Positions 1 to 11,774 of a DNA stretch of 64,000 nucleotides are shown piece after piece. This DNA comes from Tanypteryx hageni (lineage: Eukaryota > Arthropoda > Insecta > Odonata > Petaluridae), in NCBI GenBank assembly GCA_028673005.1, contig CM054114.1, positions 16,121,516 to 16,185,515 of the forward strand, in the 5' to 3' direction. Each line of letters opens with the position of its first letter. Within the stretch, counting starts at the first letter, position 1. Below the pieces are notes generated by a model that saw nothing but the letters and a program-made list of their open reading frames with translations, had not been told where the DNA came from and did not search any database. The translations under genes were made by a program, and so were the position numbers.

Positions 1-731
1 TATTTAAACAAACAATCACTACTAAACCGGTTTAAACAGTAACTGAACTTGTATGTTTTCTAAAGTAACTGAACGGGAATGAAACCAGAGCATCATAATA
101 TTAACCGAACCTGAAGATAAAAAATATTTCATTATGTTAGAATCCCTGCTAGCTACTACCATCTTATGCATTAGGGAGTAAAATTTCCTGGGTTCTATAA
201 CTGAAAACATGAAGATAAAAACATAAATTTGTCAAATTTTAAGTAACCATTTTCGACTCGTATAGCATTTCAACATCAGGAACAGAGGCAGTTTACAAAT
301 CTCCTGTAAGCTTAATCTCTGTGTTAGAGGATAGCGCGCTACATAGACTGAGAGCTTAGCTCCCTGCTTTACTTTCTATTATCTCTTTTAGCTCTGTTGC
401 AAGAGCATTTCACTTCCTTTCCTTTGTAGCACATACTAGGGGTCTTGGATAAGTTTACGAATGAATGCATGCGTTTCATCTTTATTAAAATTTTCAGAAT
501 AAAACTAAGTAGACTGATGTCCACTCACAGCAATGAAAAAAAGTGGCATTACCCATTGCAAGTACCTTTGGTGGTAACCATGTAAATGATATTTTAGTGA
601 AGTTAAGAAAGGTTATTGTAATTATGAAATAACTGAAGGTCTGATAGGGGGAACTTCACTGCAATTATAATGTATTGATTTGTGTTCTTAATGGGAGTAT
701 TTTAAAAGACAAAATGTAATTTCTGCCATAT
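1..731. other. AT-rich sequence, no gene recognised
   Basis: I see no coding-like stretch, splice-bounded exon or clear repeat here. The only open frames are short and of random composition. Confidence 0.5.
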
Positions 732-1156
732 GGACAAAAGGAGTTTTGAAGCAGAAAATCCGGGACAAAAAAAACGGGACAAAGGAAATTTTGATTTTTT
801 TAGATTTTCTATATTTGAAATAAAAACGTTTAGAAAAGAGGAGGTACATTTTTATTTATAATTTAAAAGCAATTTAATTTATATATTTCATGGATAATTT
901 GACAGTATTACAATAAATTAGCCAAAGGGTTTTCAGTCATATTCTAGAGTTCTTCTATCTGCCTTAATCAAATTTGGATCCATTTTTATCATCTCATAAA
1001 AATCTTAACTAGTCAAATGTAAGTTAAATTTACATAACAAAATGCAATCGATTCGTTTTACATACAGACGATTTTGTTCATCAGACTATTAAACATTTAT
1101 TTGTGAAAATATTCTTTCCACAGTTTCATAAAGTGCCGGAATGGCAAACAAAAAGC

Positions 1157-1330
1157 TACATTAAAAAAGGAAAAAGGAGAAACTTCCTTATAACCATAAA
1201 AATTAAAAATTAAATAAACAAATACACACCGGTATAGAGGAAATTACTTCACACCAGGGACCGAACACTCACACAATGTCACGCACGCACGCGCACCCAC
1301 CCACACACCCACACACAAAATCAATTACAT
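1157..1330 (+). repeat. Dispersed repeat family, copy 1
   Basis: Contains the signature ggagaaacttccttataacc followed by cataaaaatt, an acaccggt motif and gaaattactt. The same order of motifs recurs at 7320-7480 (+) and 8425-8600 (-). The copies have no coding potential. It is probably a non-autonomous element or the end of a larger one. Confidence 0.55.
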
Positions 1331-1489
1331 TTACGTAAATAAATCCCTTAGTCCGCTCTAAAATGATGCTTGTCGGAGCACAATTAACACGGACTATATA
1401 CAAATATCACCTAGCGGCTTTTAAGGAGCCTTACCAAGCAAAATAATTCAATAAAATAATTTCAGCTACCTGTACTTAATTCGGGTAGA

Positions 1490-2255
1490 AACACTTAATA
1501 GCGTCCATTAAATGAAAGAATAGCCCTACCTTCGTAGCATGCCTCCTTTTTCCCATGTATTCTATGAAATATGCTTCCATAGAATCTGGTGAAATTATTT
1601 CTACCTGACCTCCTCCTTATATCCCTCTTTACCACCACCCAGTAACACTCGGTATTTTAGTATGAGTCCTGGTGTCTTCTGGATTCACAAAATTCTTTGA
1701 GCGATTCACTCTATGGTGGTGATACCCCAAGGATTCTAGCTCCAAGTATCATCGCCACTTATCGGTCTTGAGCACCGATCCTTTGCCTACGAATCGGAAA
1801 ATAACACAGTTTGGAATTCCTGTTTTTAACCAGGAATTGGAATGTGTTGCGTGTCCTCCTGTCAATTCCTCCGACTATCCATTTAGTCCTAGTCAGTCGC
1901 CCACGGTTATATTTACGATGGGCAAAAGCGCTCTCATCAATCTCAACTATGTGTCCTGGACCTCCAATTTGAGACGAATTCCCCTCCAATCACGCGGACA
2001 AAGCTCCCTGAGACAATATATAAGTCGCCTGATTGTCTCATGGCAATGTATCGTTTCCCTAACAGTAACAGATGTTAGATACTTCAATATCCACGCCAAC
2101 GCTACTGACAGAAAAATATCTATTCCAAGTTCCCACCAAGCAAATATGGTCCCGCTCCGATGGATATGCTCTTCCTGCAGATTTTCTTTACGCATCTTAC
2201 TGTGACTCCCTTGTTTTCCCCTTTGATAAACGAAATCTTCTCTATGTAAAGCCAA
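1490..2255 (-). pseudogene. Merlin (ISXO2-like) transposase, frameshifted
   Basis: A DDE transposase remnant that would have excised and integrated the surrounding element. Reading 5' to 3' on the minus strand, an N-terminal helical part (2255-1950) is followed, after a frame change, by the core. The core shows VEIDES (first catalytic Asp), KYNRGR and KWIVGGIDR. A further shift leads to TDKWR (second Asp), a GYHHHRVNRSKNFVNPE block and a final basic region down to about 1500. The W/K-rich block near the expected third acidic residue is broken by a stop. At least two frameshifts and several stops make it inactive. The start lies immediately inside the right inverted terminus, as expected for an intact Merlin layout. 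Confidence 0.75.
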
Positions 2256-2579
2256 ACGATTGCATTTTGGAAATGTAAATGTAACTTACATTTGACCTGG
2301 TAAGATTTTTGTGAGATGATAAAAAGAATCAAAATTTAATTATGGCAGATAGAAGAACTCTAAAATATGACTGAAAAAACCTTTGGCTACTTTATTATAA
2401 TACTTTTAAATTATTCATGAAATATATAAATTAAAATGCTATTAAAGTGATTAGAAATGTATTTCCTCTTTTCTAGACGTCTTTATTTCAAATATGGAAA
2501 ATCTAAAAATAGCGAAATTTCCATTGTCCCGTGTTTTATTAATGTCCCGGATTTTCTCCTTCAAAACTCATATTGTCCC

Positions 2580-3497
2580 GGTTGTGACGATCAGCATCTG
2601 ATCACCCTATTCACATGGGATCTCTCATCAGAACGTAAACTGGAACATACGCAGTGTTGCGATAAATACGGTAATAAGTTGGCTGAACTTGACCATTGAT
2701 CTTTAAAATCTATTACTTTTGTAACAGCTAAGGGGCCTGCAAAAATTTAGTGTCACATATTTTTTATTTCAAGCGCAAAAATCAAGCGGGACGAAATTAA
2801 AACTCATAGTAGTCGTAATGAGAACAAAATGGTGTCATGTCGCCTCGTGATACATAAGAGCGTTTAAATGTGGCAGAAACCGCTGGAAACAAACCCACTG
2901 GGATGGTACCTTTGAGCAAAAAATATCAACTTCGTTAATATTTGCCGTAGAAAACCGATTAAAAGACGTGCATAGTCGAGAAACTACGTACAGTGTTAAA
3001 CAGAGATGCATTCTCATCAGAAATGCATTAAAAAGTTATGATTAATTCGTACGGCCAAGGACTTGAGGTCGGTGCATACTAATTCCATCCAGCAGCGGTC
3101 AAAAAAAAATACTAACTCCGTCCCAGGGTTTTCGGAAGGACATACTAACTCAATCCCAGCGCGAAACTTAAGTTTCCTTCCCATTTTTCTGTCTGTAAGA
3201 AAAGTAGCTTTCTGGAATTCCGTGTACACTATACTTGGTGATAAATTTAACCGGAGTTTAAACCATTAGGAGATTAAATATTGAAAAGCCTCACCGCCTT
3301 TATTAGGAAGCAAGAAAAATACCAAAGGTATGCCGTGGATAGTAAAAACCTGACTTTTTAAATGTGCCACCAACAAAAATAATATCCATGCTAGCTAAAA
3401 GTTCCAAGTTCGCATTGGTCGAAAATGACGGTGCCATTTATAAACATAAATTTCTCTTGTCGATTACTTTTTATTTCCATCGAATCTAGGGGTCTAG
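2580..3497. other. No gene recognised; short imperfect tandem motif
   Basis: No coding exon is supported. At 3075-3165 the motif 'atactaaytc...tccca' occurs three times at irregular spacing with cagcg/cagg tails. The overlapping open frames on both strands are of random composition. Confidence 0.4.
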
Positions 3498-5992
3498 GAC
3501 GTTTCGCCGCGGCCGTTTCGCCGCAGCCGTTTCGCCGCGAATGACCTTTCGTCGCAAGGTTTTTTTTCGATATTTGTGCAAGAAAGCATAAAATTGCAAT
3601 TTTCAATTATTTGGATGTAGGATAAGTACCTACTTCAAAATCTTGTTAATGACTGGTAGGCTTAAAGATATATTTGATCTCGGAAACATGGTTTATAGGG
3701 ACCAAATTTATGAACAAGCATAATATGAAGAAATAGATCTTCCGTTACAACTTAATATCACCGATTTAATACAAGGTATATCCGATACGATCACTTCGAA
3801 GGAATATGCTAGATCGACTGTCGTGCCGAGATTCCTTATTCCTTCCTTCCTACCATAATAACATAAATAACTGAAAGATAACGTCATGATGAGTTGACAG
3901 AAAAATTTAATTACGAGTTACCCATTAGAATAAGAAGTCAGATATATTTAACTTTTAAAATCACAATAAGAATTTTACCTTGTTTATCACACCCATCGTT
4001 TACCTTCACTTTCCCTCCCCCATTTTAGAGCTTTTCGTCACTGCTGAAAAGCACTAATATCTTCGTGGATGTCCGTCCGTCAGTCCGTGCGCGTATATCA
4101 GGAAAGAACTGGCACCGATTTCAACCAAATTTGGTACCTAGAATTTTCACATAAGTACATGACCAAAATGACATATTTGGACCGGATCGACCAAGCATGG
4201 GTGCCACAATTGCAAAGTTAAACATTTCGGTAATTCGAACTTTCGAATGAATTGGCTAAACCGATTTGAACGAAATTCTGTATTAAAGAGGCGTGCAACA
4301 TCAAATAACAAAATCAAGATTTTTGGATAGATAGAGTGAGCAGGGCTGCCACAATACAAGGAATAATAAAATCTTTTACATGTATTTGTCTTTAACTGAC
4401 CGCATCAGTTTCAACCAAATTTAATATTTATAATATCCACATATATACAAAACTACATTAGCATATTTAAACCGAATCAGCCAAACAGGTGCCACAATTA
4501 CAAATTAAACTTTCTGTAATTAAGGATTTGGCAGGAATTGGCTGAATGGATTTCAATTAAACTTTATATATATGATTTTACAACATACCATAACATACAA
4601 ACGAAAGTTCTTTGAGATCCGTTTAGCCAATACCTTCCAAATTCATACTTACAGAAAAAATCTTACCTTGATATTGTGGTATCCCTGTTTAGTCGACATG
4701 GCTGAAATATAATATTTTGGTTATTTATTTATATGAAGATTATATATTCCATAATTTGTTAAAATCCATGAAGTCAATTCACTAGAAATACGTGTAAAAA
4801 TATTATTTAACCTTTTATTGTTGTTGCCATGCTCTTGAGCTCCGCTTTAATTTTCTTGATTTCGTTATGTTATATTGTACACTTCTTATATAAAAAATTA
4901 ATTGAAATCCTTTTAGCCAACTACTTCCAAATCCTTAATAATTGAAAGAGTTTAATTTGTAATTGTGACTCTCCTGTTTGGCTTATTCAGTTTAATACGC
5001 TAACATGTTTTTTATATGTTTTTATTGTAAATGTTAAATTTGGTTAAAATTGATGTAGACAGTTCAACACAAATACCTGTAAAAAGAAAATTATTTTGTT
5101 CCTTGTATTATGGCTGCCCTGTTTTCTATAACTATACAAAAATATTTATTTGTCATATTATGTTGCATGCCTCTTTAAAAAAAATTTCTTTGTAATCGGT
5201 TAAGTTAAATCCATCCAAATTCATAACTACCGAAATGTATAACTTTGCAATTGTGGCACCCCTGATTAGTCGAGTTGGCCCAAACATGTTATTTTGGTCA
5301 TTAATTTATGTCAGTATTCTATGTACCAAATTTGGTTGAAATCGATTTATCCGATTCTTCCCTGATATATGCGTACGGACGGACGGACATCACTTAGATA
5401 ATAGTGCTTTTCAGCAATGACGAAAAGCACTAATAAAATTCATGGCTTTGGACGAGAATGCGTAGAATCCAATTCCGTTCAATACCGTCATTAAGAGTTT
5501 AATTTGTTATTATGGCGCACCCGTATGTCTGATCTGAAACAAATATGCCGTTATGGCCGCTATGGTTTTGAATATATTTATATCCTATAAATATTAAATA
5601 TCGTTGAAAGTTATGCAAATCGTAAAGAATTTTATTCCTTGTATGTGCAGTCATGAATTTTATATCTATAAAACACGTCTTGATTTCATTTTAATGTGTT
5701 GCGCACCTCCTTCATACAAAATTTCTGTGGCATCCGTTTGACCAGACCTAAATAAATTCATGAAAACAAAAAAAAATAATTTGCAGTAGTGGCATCACTG
5801 CTGCTTTGATGCCGTCTTCATATAACACTTATTCACCTATTTTTTAGAAGATTATATTTAACAAATTTAGTTGAAACTGGTTCGGCTAATCTATTCCGGA
5901 ATCATGAAAACAAATGTTTCAAGTTGCAATATACACTTCTGCTGGATAGTTTAGGCACAAAATCCAAACACCGTATCTCGCGGCGAAACGTC
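3498..5992. mobile_element. TIR element ending in gacgtttcgccgc, hosting a nested foldback
   Basis: The left tip at 3498 reads gacgtttcgccgc and is followed by two further tandem copies of cgtttcgccgc. The right tip at 5979-5992 is the exact inverse, gcggcgaaacgtc. No transposase is present, so the element is non-autonomous. Most of the interior (4030-5950) is a separate set of inverted and direct subrepeats. The superfamily is not identified, and no target duplication was recognised. Confidence 0.55.
4030..5429. mobile_element. Foldback element built of ~290-bp subrepeats
   Basis: The outer ends are inverse: gcttttcgtca at 4030 and tgacgaaaagc ending at 5429, with tccgtccg and cggacggacgga close inside. 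Each arm is made of a repeated unit whose landmarks are 'tttcaaccaaattt', 'gccacaatt.caaa' and 'ttggctga/aaaccgattt'. Two units face right (from about 4115 and about 4400) and three face left (about 4600-4880, 4880-5085, 5085-5345). More decayed left-facing units continue to about 5950. The transcript could form a hairpin of over 1 kb. No coding capacity is seen. Confidence 0.65.
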
Positions 5993-6904
5993 TCATTCCA
6001 AAGTTTACATCCCTAATTGATTACTTATAATGGCAGGAAATGTTTCACTATGTGTTAGTCATTCCAAGGAATTCCCATGGCATAAATACCATTTGCAATT
6101 CATAGTTTATCAATGATAGAGAAAAATTGCAAAAACAAATTAATAGAGTATTATCAGGTTTAAAATACTAAAAGCAATGTCAAAATCTCTTTCTGACATT
6201 ATAGTAGTATTTTGCATGTATTATTTTAAATAAACTAATGTAATTAACGCTACTGTTTATACTCTAACATGTATGGATTAAGTGTCCATTGCTGAATGGT
6301 AGTCGAGCGGAAAAGAAAATAATTCATTTGTTCACTCGTCTATGCTCAAGCCGAGTTCGGTAATAGTCGTCTCCATGGCAACAATCCGATAAAATGCGAT
6401 TTAAAATGCAAAAGCGGTACGTTTTGGTAGACTTTCGAGAAAATATGATCAATTACCAAATTTCTGTGATAAGAATTAGAATTTACATTCTTTTCCCCTT
6501 AGAACAGTACAAATCTCGCTCCGATATCACAATTTTAAGATATTTTAAAGTTTTAGGTAATACAAATCCTTTGGAAACCAGTCTAGAAATTAATCAGCAT
6601 GTCATACAATACAATATAATTAAACTGGAAAATGGAATCATCCAAGAAGCGAGCGCAATTTAATAACAGAAAAACTTAATAATTAGTTCCTTTTCCAAAT
6701 AGAATTTCCGCTGATTTTATTTGGAACTCATTAGATATTAATTAAAAACTATTTTACTGCCTTATTACCACACTATTTACGCCAATAAATTATTTTAAAG
6801 CTGAAGCGCACAAATATGCAAGACATTTCTTTCAATGCCTTGATATTACTAGGCAGATTGAAATGATCGATAGCTACTCTGTATAATAAAATAATCCTTA
6901 TGGT

Positions 6905-6908
<4 letters not shown>
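5993..6908. other. No gene recognised; fragment of a dispersed SINE-like repeat
   Basis: At 6503-6560 the sequence 'tcgctccgatatcacaatt' and the following 'taagatatttta' match, in inverted orientation, the 3' part of the SINE-like repeat at 36020-36185, and in direct orientation the one at 41755-41905. Otherwise only AT-rich sequence is present. The 89-residue open frame at 6394-6663 runs through this fragment and is not convincing as a gene. Confidence 0.4.

Positions 6909-6977
<69 letters not shown>
6909..6977. repeat. (TA)n microsatellite
   Basis: About 34 uninterrupted TA dinucleotides. Confidence 0.97.
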
Positions 6978-6979
<2 letters not shown>

Positions 6980-7319
6980 TATTAATCGAAAAAGTATTTA
7001 TACAACGCTATTCGAAAATGAGTTACGCCAGTAAAATAACAATCCTGTTTATCTTATTGCAAAGTAGAGTTGGAAATTACATGATGGCAAAAATCATCTG
7101 GCAAATATGGTAGAATATAAAGAATTATTACATGGATTTCAGATAGTTTTCCATTTTTGTCATCAAAGGAAAGAAATATACTGACATATCACTTTCCTTT
7201 CTCTTTTCACACGAGTAATCTTACTATGGTATTAGTTTGATGACATCCCAAAAAATTGATTTTAAGACTTTCACCTTACAGTCGTAACTAAAGAAAGGCA
7301 ATGCAGGAGTTTTGGGTAA

Positions 7320-7480
7320 AAGAGAAGCAGTAAAGATTGGTAGTAATGAAAAATGGAGAAACCTCCTAATAACCATAAAAATAGTAAAAAGGGACTGCTC
7401 ACACGCCGGTTTAAGGGAAATTACTCTGCGCCAGGGGCCTAACACTCCTGCAGTCACACTCTCTGGGTTCCTATTGGAAA
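7320..7480 (+). repeat. Dispersed repeat family, copy 2
   Basis: Shares ggagaaacctcctaataacc, cataaaaata, cacgccggtt, gaaattactc and gccaggg with the inverted copy at 8425-8600 and with the copy at 1157-1330. Copies 2 and 3 face each other across about 0.95 kb that holds a Penelope-like fragment. Confidence 0.6.
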
Positions 7481-7865
7481 CTAATTGTGTTTTTGTTCAA
7501 AGAAGTTCATGAATAAATTGGCCAAAAGGTGAAAGTTGATTCCCAATGGCTGCCCAATCGTGATGTTTGTAAATGTTTTTATAGAATAGGAAAAAAGTTT
7601 GTCCCATGCAGAATTTAGAAGAGTTAATTTATTCAATGGATGTCGGGGGAAGCGAGAAAACTAAGTGTAGTATTTATTGGGATGCTAGGAAAGAGAGACG
7701 TGACATCAAAAGAATCTAACGCTTGGGAATCACTAAGTATTACATTTTTGGCAGTGTCAATGAATCTTCAGGTTTTTAAATTCGTCAACTATCCATTTAT
7801 AAAGGAGATAAGTGTGGAAATCAATATATGAAGCAATAGGTCTCAGAAATTCCGGGTTTGTGAAC

Positions 7866-8390
7866 TTAAGGTAAACAATGTGACATTGAAATGGTAGGAT
7901 TTGAAACCGTAATCTTATAATGTAAGACCTCTTCTGAGTTGTAGGCAGTTTTTTCTTTTATGGTGTCCTTGGTAGAAAAAATCATTTGATTAAAAGAATT
8001 TCTGTTGAGAAGTGAATAAGGTCCGTTTTCAAATAATTGTTCAACTTTATCAAAATAATCTTGCTGATTCATGACACGATGCCAACGGAATTTCCTTTAT
8101 CGGCTTTTAAATAAAAAGTCTTTTAATTTTAAAAGTTTGATGAGTTTGTAATCGGGACTGGGAAGGTGATTTGTAGTGTTGTTTTTTATATTATATTCCA
8201 GTTGTATTGTTCAAGCAGCTCTTACGTGATTTATGGTAGTATCATCAAGGTTTTTAATGGATTATTCAATGCCTATAATATTATCTAAATAAGGTTCTAT
8301 GTAAAGGAGACAAAAGTTAAATTCTTTGCTCAAGAGATTGGGTTCTTGTTTAGTAAATGTTTCTTCAGACATGTTATTGTCAATATCGAT
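7866..8390 (-). pseudogene. Penelope-like retroelement, N-terminal RT fragment
   Basis: On the minus strand, a decayed frame upstream of 8078 reads KADKGNSVGIV, the signature of the N-terminal RT region of Penelope-like elements. After a frameshift it continues as MNQQDYFDKVEQLFENGPY (start near 8072), which fits the block that follows that signature in this family. The frame ends at 7866, before the catalytic palm motifs. It is dead: two frames, stops upstream, and no GIY-YIG endonuclease. It lies between two inverted copies of the dispersed repeat. Confidence 0.6.
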
Positions 8391-8424
8391 GTCATCAAAG
8401 TGTTTCATGTGCTCACTAAATTAT

Positions 8425-8600
8425 TTTATGTTTTGTGCGTGTGTGAGAAAAAGTCTCTGGCATGGAGTAGTTTCCCATAAACCCGGAGTGTGTCAGAGAT
8501 AGCGTGGAGTAATTTCTCCTCAACCGGCGTGTGTTTTTCCTTTTTATTATTTTTATGGTTATTGGGAGATTTCTCCGTTTTGAATTAGTTGTAATTAACA
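8425..8600 (-). repeat. Dispersed repeat family, copy 3 (inverted)
   Basis: The reverse complement gives ggagaaatctcccaataacc, cataaaaata, cacacgccggtt and gagaaattactccacgc, aligned along at least 150 bp with copy 2. Confidence 0.6.
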
Positions 8601-9454
8601 ATAGGATTGGTTTCCGGAAATATAACTTCAACAAAATTTATCCTCAGATATAAGATTATCGAGAATGAAACTTCGTAAAATACGCTTTGCATTTTCCAGG
8701 AAAATAATTCGTGAGGAAGCAGATGGTGCTCCTTTGCTGCACGAGGGTGCTGCAGTAGGTCAGTTTTTGAGAAAGGGGTAGAACAATGACAAGTGCTCTA
8801 ACAGCGGGAATGGGTGGGAAATTTTGTAAGGATGGTATTCGACTGATTTGGTAATAACCTTTTACCCATCAAGGAACTATAAGTTTTGTGGGTAAGGTCC
8901 TTGCGGCCCATTTTCAACATTTTGCGGCTCATACTTTGAAAATTCTGCTCTAACCCCATTAAAGCTCATATCCCACATGAGATCAACATAAGTTCCGTAA
9001 AATGCAGTATGATCTTCATTTATATTCAAGTTTTATTGTACAATTTAAATATAATTGCAATGCAAATTATGACCTATTATACGTTACGTAATATGGTTAA
9101 CAAATAATACATTGGTGTATTATTTGTAAAATATTACCATTTTCATTTCCATTAACAGAATCTCAGGAACGAATTAAAAACTTCATTTGTTATGGATGTA
9201 CGTGTTCCGAATAGCGCTGTTTCAGTTAGCGCCTGATTTTCCTGGCACCAATTAAGGGCGTCAAGTGGGTGTAGTTTGATATAGCATTGCTGGCTGAACA
9301 GTAGGAACAAGAAATGAGAATTGTGCCGAGTTATGTTTATTAGTATTTAGTTTAACAATTTTGATATTTCATAGAGCTTTGCAGAATCTAAAAATAAGTT
9401 AATATTTAGCAATTCATTCCTTAATTGATTTATTCTGGCATTTATTTCAGGTGC
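8601..9454. other. No gene recognised
   Basis: AT-rich non-coding sequence with no repeat structure I can define. Its last bases (tttatttcag, ending at about 9450) form a good 3' splice-site consensus immediately before the G-rich tract. Confidence 0.4.
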
Positions 9455-9935
9455 AGGAGAGAGCTAGGGTTGGGGAGGAGGTGGCAGAGGAGGAGGGGTT
9501 GGAGGGTGTGAAGGACGTGGAGGGTGTGGAGGGTGTGGAGGATGAGGAGGGTGTGGAGGATGTGGTGGATGTGGACGATGTGGAGGGTGTGATGGTGTGG
9601 AAGATGTGGAGAATGTGGAGGGTGTGGAGGATGTGGAGGTTGTGGATGGGGTGGTTGGTGTGGAGGGTGTGGAGAATGTGAATGTGGTGGAGGATGTGGA
9701 GCATGTGGATGATGTGGAGGTTGTGGATTGTGTGGAGGGTGTGGATGGGGTGGAGGGTGTGGATGGGGTTGTGGGTGTGGTGGAGGGTGTGGATGAGGTG
9801 CAGGGTGTGGAGAGGGTGGAGGGAAGGAGGGTGTGGAGGAGTTTTCGGGGATGGGGGTGGTGGGAGTTGGAGGTAGAGGAGGAATTTGATGGAGTGGAGA
9901 GAGGGGAGTGAGAGAAGGGATTGGGGAGTGTGAGG
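9455..9935 (+). repeat. G-rich (GTGGAGGGT)n-type minisatellite
   Basis: About 480 bp built almost only of GTGGA/GGGT/GGAT blocks with a basic period of 9 and higher-order units of 18-27 bp. Cytosine is nearly absent from the plus strand. Long open frames exist on both strands (acidic Val/Asp/Glu/Gly repeats on plus, His/Leu/Pro/Thr repeats on minus), but they follow from the repeat and are not evidence of a gene. The tract sits directly after a splice-acceptor-like sequence, and the plus frame is open from that point with one frame change, so an expanded coding exon cannot be excluded. Confidence 0.85.
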
Positions 9936-11300
9936 CAATATGGAGGGGGGGATGATGAAGATGCCCTACCAGGTCATTGGTTCGGAGAATTATGATGGAG
10001 CCTTTTGAGGTTAGTTATCACATTGCCATGAGTTTATATCCTGCAGTACAAAATGATATAATGGATTAAATAGCTAATTAAACCAGACAACTTTTACGAA
10101 TCAATCAGTTTTATACTTTCCAAACATGATTACATAAGAAAGTTTTTAGTTTGATATACCTAGCTTCATTGGCTGAATGACCGGAGATACAAGTAGCATT
10201 CTCTTATCCAATAGATCTTCAGCTACTGGGTCTGTAATTGTGTTTGTGTTGATGCATTTTTATGTTCAGAATCTAAGTAAATGATGTTATATATTTTAAG
10301 GATAAAAGAAAAATTGTTTGTGAAACAGTGGTTTAACGCAATCAGAGTTGGGAGTTTCATTGGCATAAGCAATTAATGGAGTCACTGAAAATCACTGATT
10401 TTGGAAAATAGGCTCAGGAAGAAACAATCCAAACTGGTTTCTTTAGATTGCATGAGGCAACGAACACAACCACGATTTTCTTTATCGGTATCATTGATAG
10501 AATACGTGTCAATTCCCACGTTAACTACAAAGAAAATTGAACTTTTGTACATCATTCCTAGATTGAAATTAAATTTCGAAATAAGTTTTTATTTGACCGA
10601 AGCGAACGTAAATAATAACCTCAAATGGTGCTACGAATATGATAATAATTGGATTTTTTCTAGCTCACTTTGTAATATTGAAACTGATCTAATTATCACT
10701 TCATTAGAGTACAAGTAATAGATATGGCAAACAGATACATATTTGGAGATAACAATTCTTTCTGAATGATCTTAAAGGACCTGAAAAACTGTTGGGACCT
10801 ATTACCTGAAAAATAGAAAATAATAATTGGAAAAGGTGATAAAAATATTTTGATAATCCAATTCCCAACCTCGAAATCATAAAATGTTATATGAATGATC
10901 TATTATCAACGTTTCAGATTTTCTGTGATTGAAATGGGGCACAAAATGTGTGATAACAGAGGAAAAATATGGCTTCAACTTGTTTCCTTGTGATTACATT
11001 TCATTAGATAAGGTGCCGAGGGTGAACGAGGTGGAAAAGGCCTAGAAAATAAAGGGACTAAGGAAAACGTATCGATTTCAAGATACGAAAAATGCCCAAT
11101 CTTTTTCTCTTTTCGTTATTTTTATTCTCTTATCTTGTTTAAAATAGATTCTTTCGGGAAAAGGAATTGTTACAATATAATTGGCAGATAAAATATATAT
11201 GCATTAGCCACTGAAATAAAAATAATACAATCATTCTGATTTCTATATATAAAAGTCTGATTCCATATAATAGATATCATCTATTTTTGGTGAATTACCA
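9936..11300. other. No gene recognised
   Basis: A donor-like gag|gttagt occurs near 10008, but no frame links it convincingly to the G-rich tract. The 105-residue open frame at 10401-10718 has random AT-rich codon content. Nothing else is seen. Confidence 0.4.
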
Positions 11301-11330
11301 CTGATGAAGGCTGCTTTGTAGCCAAAATGC
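11301..11330 (+). ncRNA. Hammerhead-ribozyme-like core, degenerate
   Basis: The sequence ctgatgaaggctgc, a short loop, then gtagccaaaatgcg resembles the hammerhead order CUGAUGA, stem II, GAAA. The stem-II arms GGCT/AGCC pair perfectly, but the expected GAAA is AAAA. Such cores accompany Penelope-like elements, and a Penelope RT fragment lies 1.9 kb downstream on the same strand. No convincing stem I/III cleavage strand was located, so this is a relic at best. Confidence 0.3.
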
Positions 11331-11774
11331 GCATCTGATTTTTCAAACCTAGTTGTGGCTATTGAAGATACCTCAGACAAGCATTTTTAAAGGCTTGTTC
11401 TTGAATGCTCGGATCTGACTCGTAAATTTCAATCGACCTTGGGCACAATACTAGGATTTAGCAAGGCCAGTAGTAAACTTACCTGCAAACACCAATTACT
11501 TTCCACCATTAACTAAGCTTGTACTCTTACGAGCTTTCTATAATGGTTTTTATTAGATTTAGTATTATGTTGTTTGTACCTATGATGACGAGTAAAAGCA
11601 TGCATACATAAACGAATGGATTTTGGACTCGTAATGAAAAACAAGATGGAAAATTATACTCCATAAATGGAATACACAGAGATTTCAAAAGCGTTCTTTA
11701 TGGAAAATAGGTATGAAACGGTATCAAAAGATTGGGCACTCTCGAATTTTTATCTCCGAAACTATAACTCGTTA

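Larger units (their letters stand above)
732..2579 (-). mobile_element. Merlin-type DNA transposon with long terminal inverted repeats
   Basis: The segments 732-1050 and 2258-2579 are diverged inverted copies of each other, about 320 bp each, running from a ggaca-rich outer tip to a shared aatgcaatcg inner edge. Between them lies a minus-strand transposase remnant with an ISXO2/IS1595-like DDE domain (1490-2255). Long inverted termini plus this domain are characteristic of Merlin elements, which are usually 1.4-2 kb. No 8-9 bp target duplication could be read at the edges, and the right terminus may extend to about 2612. A copy of a dispersed repeat (1157-1330) sits inside the 3' part. Confidence 0.75.

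Noticed and set aside
2835..3229. Overlapping small open frames around 3 kb as genes
   Set aside because: Random codon content, frames on both strands, and short imperfect repeats explain the openness.
9447..9938. 163-codon minus-strand open frame rich in His/Leu/Pro/Thr
   Set aside because: It is the complement of the G-rich minisatellite; the reading follows the 9-bp period and has no independent support.
9958..10010. Short peptide MPYQVIGSENYDGAF before a gag|gttagt donor
   Set aside because: The frame is closed by stops on both sides within ~25 codons and does not connect to the G-rich tract frame.
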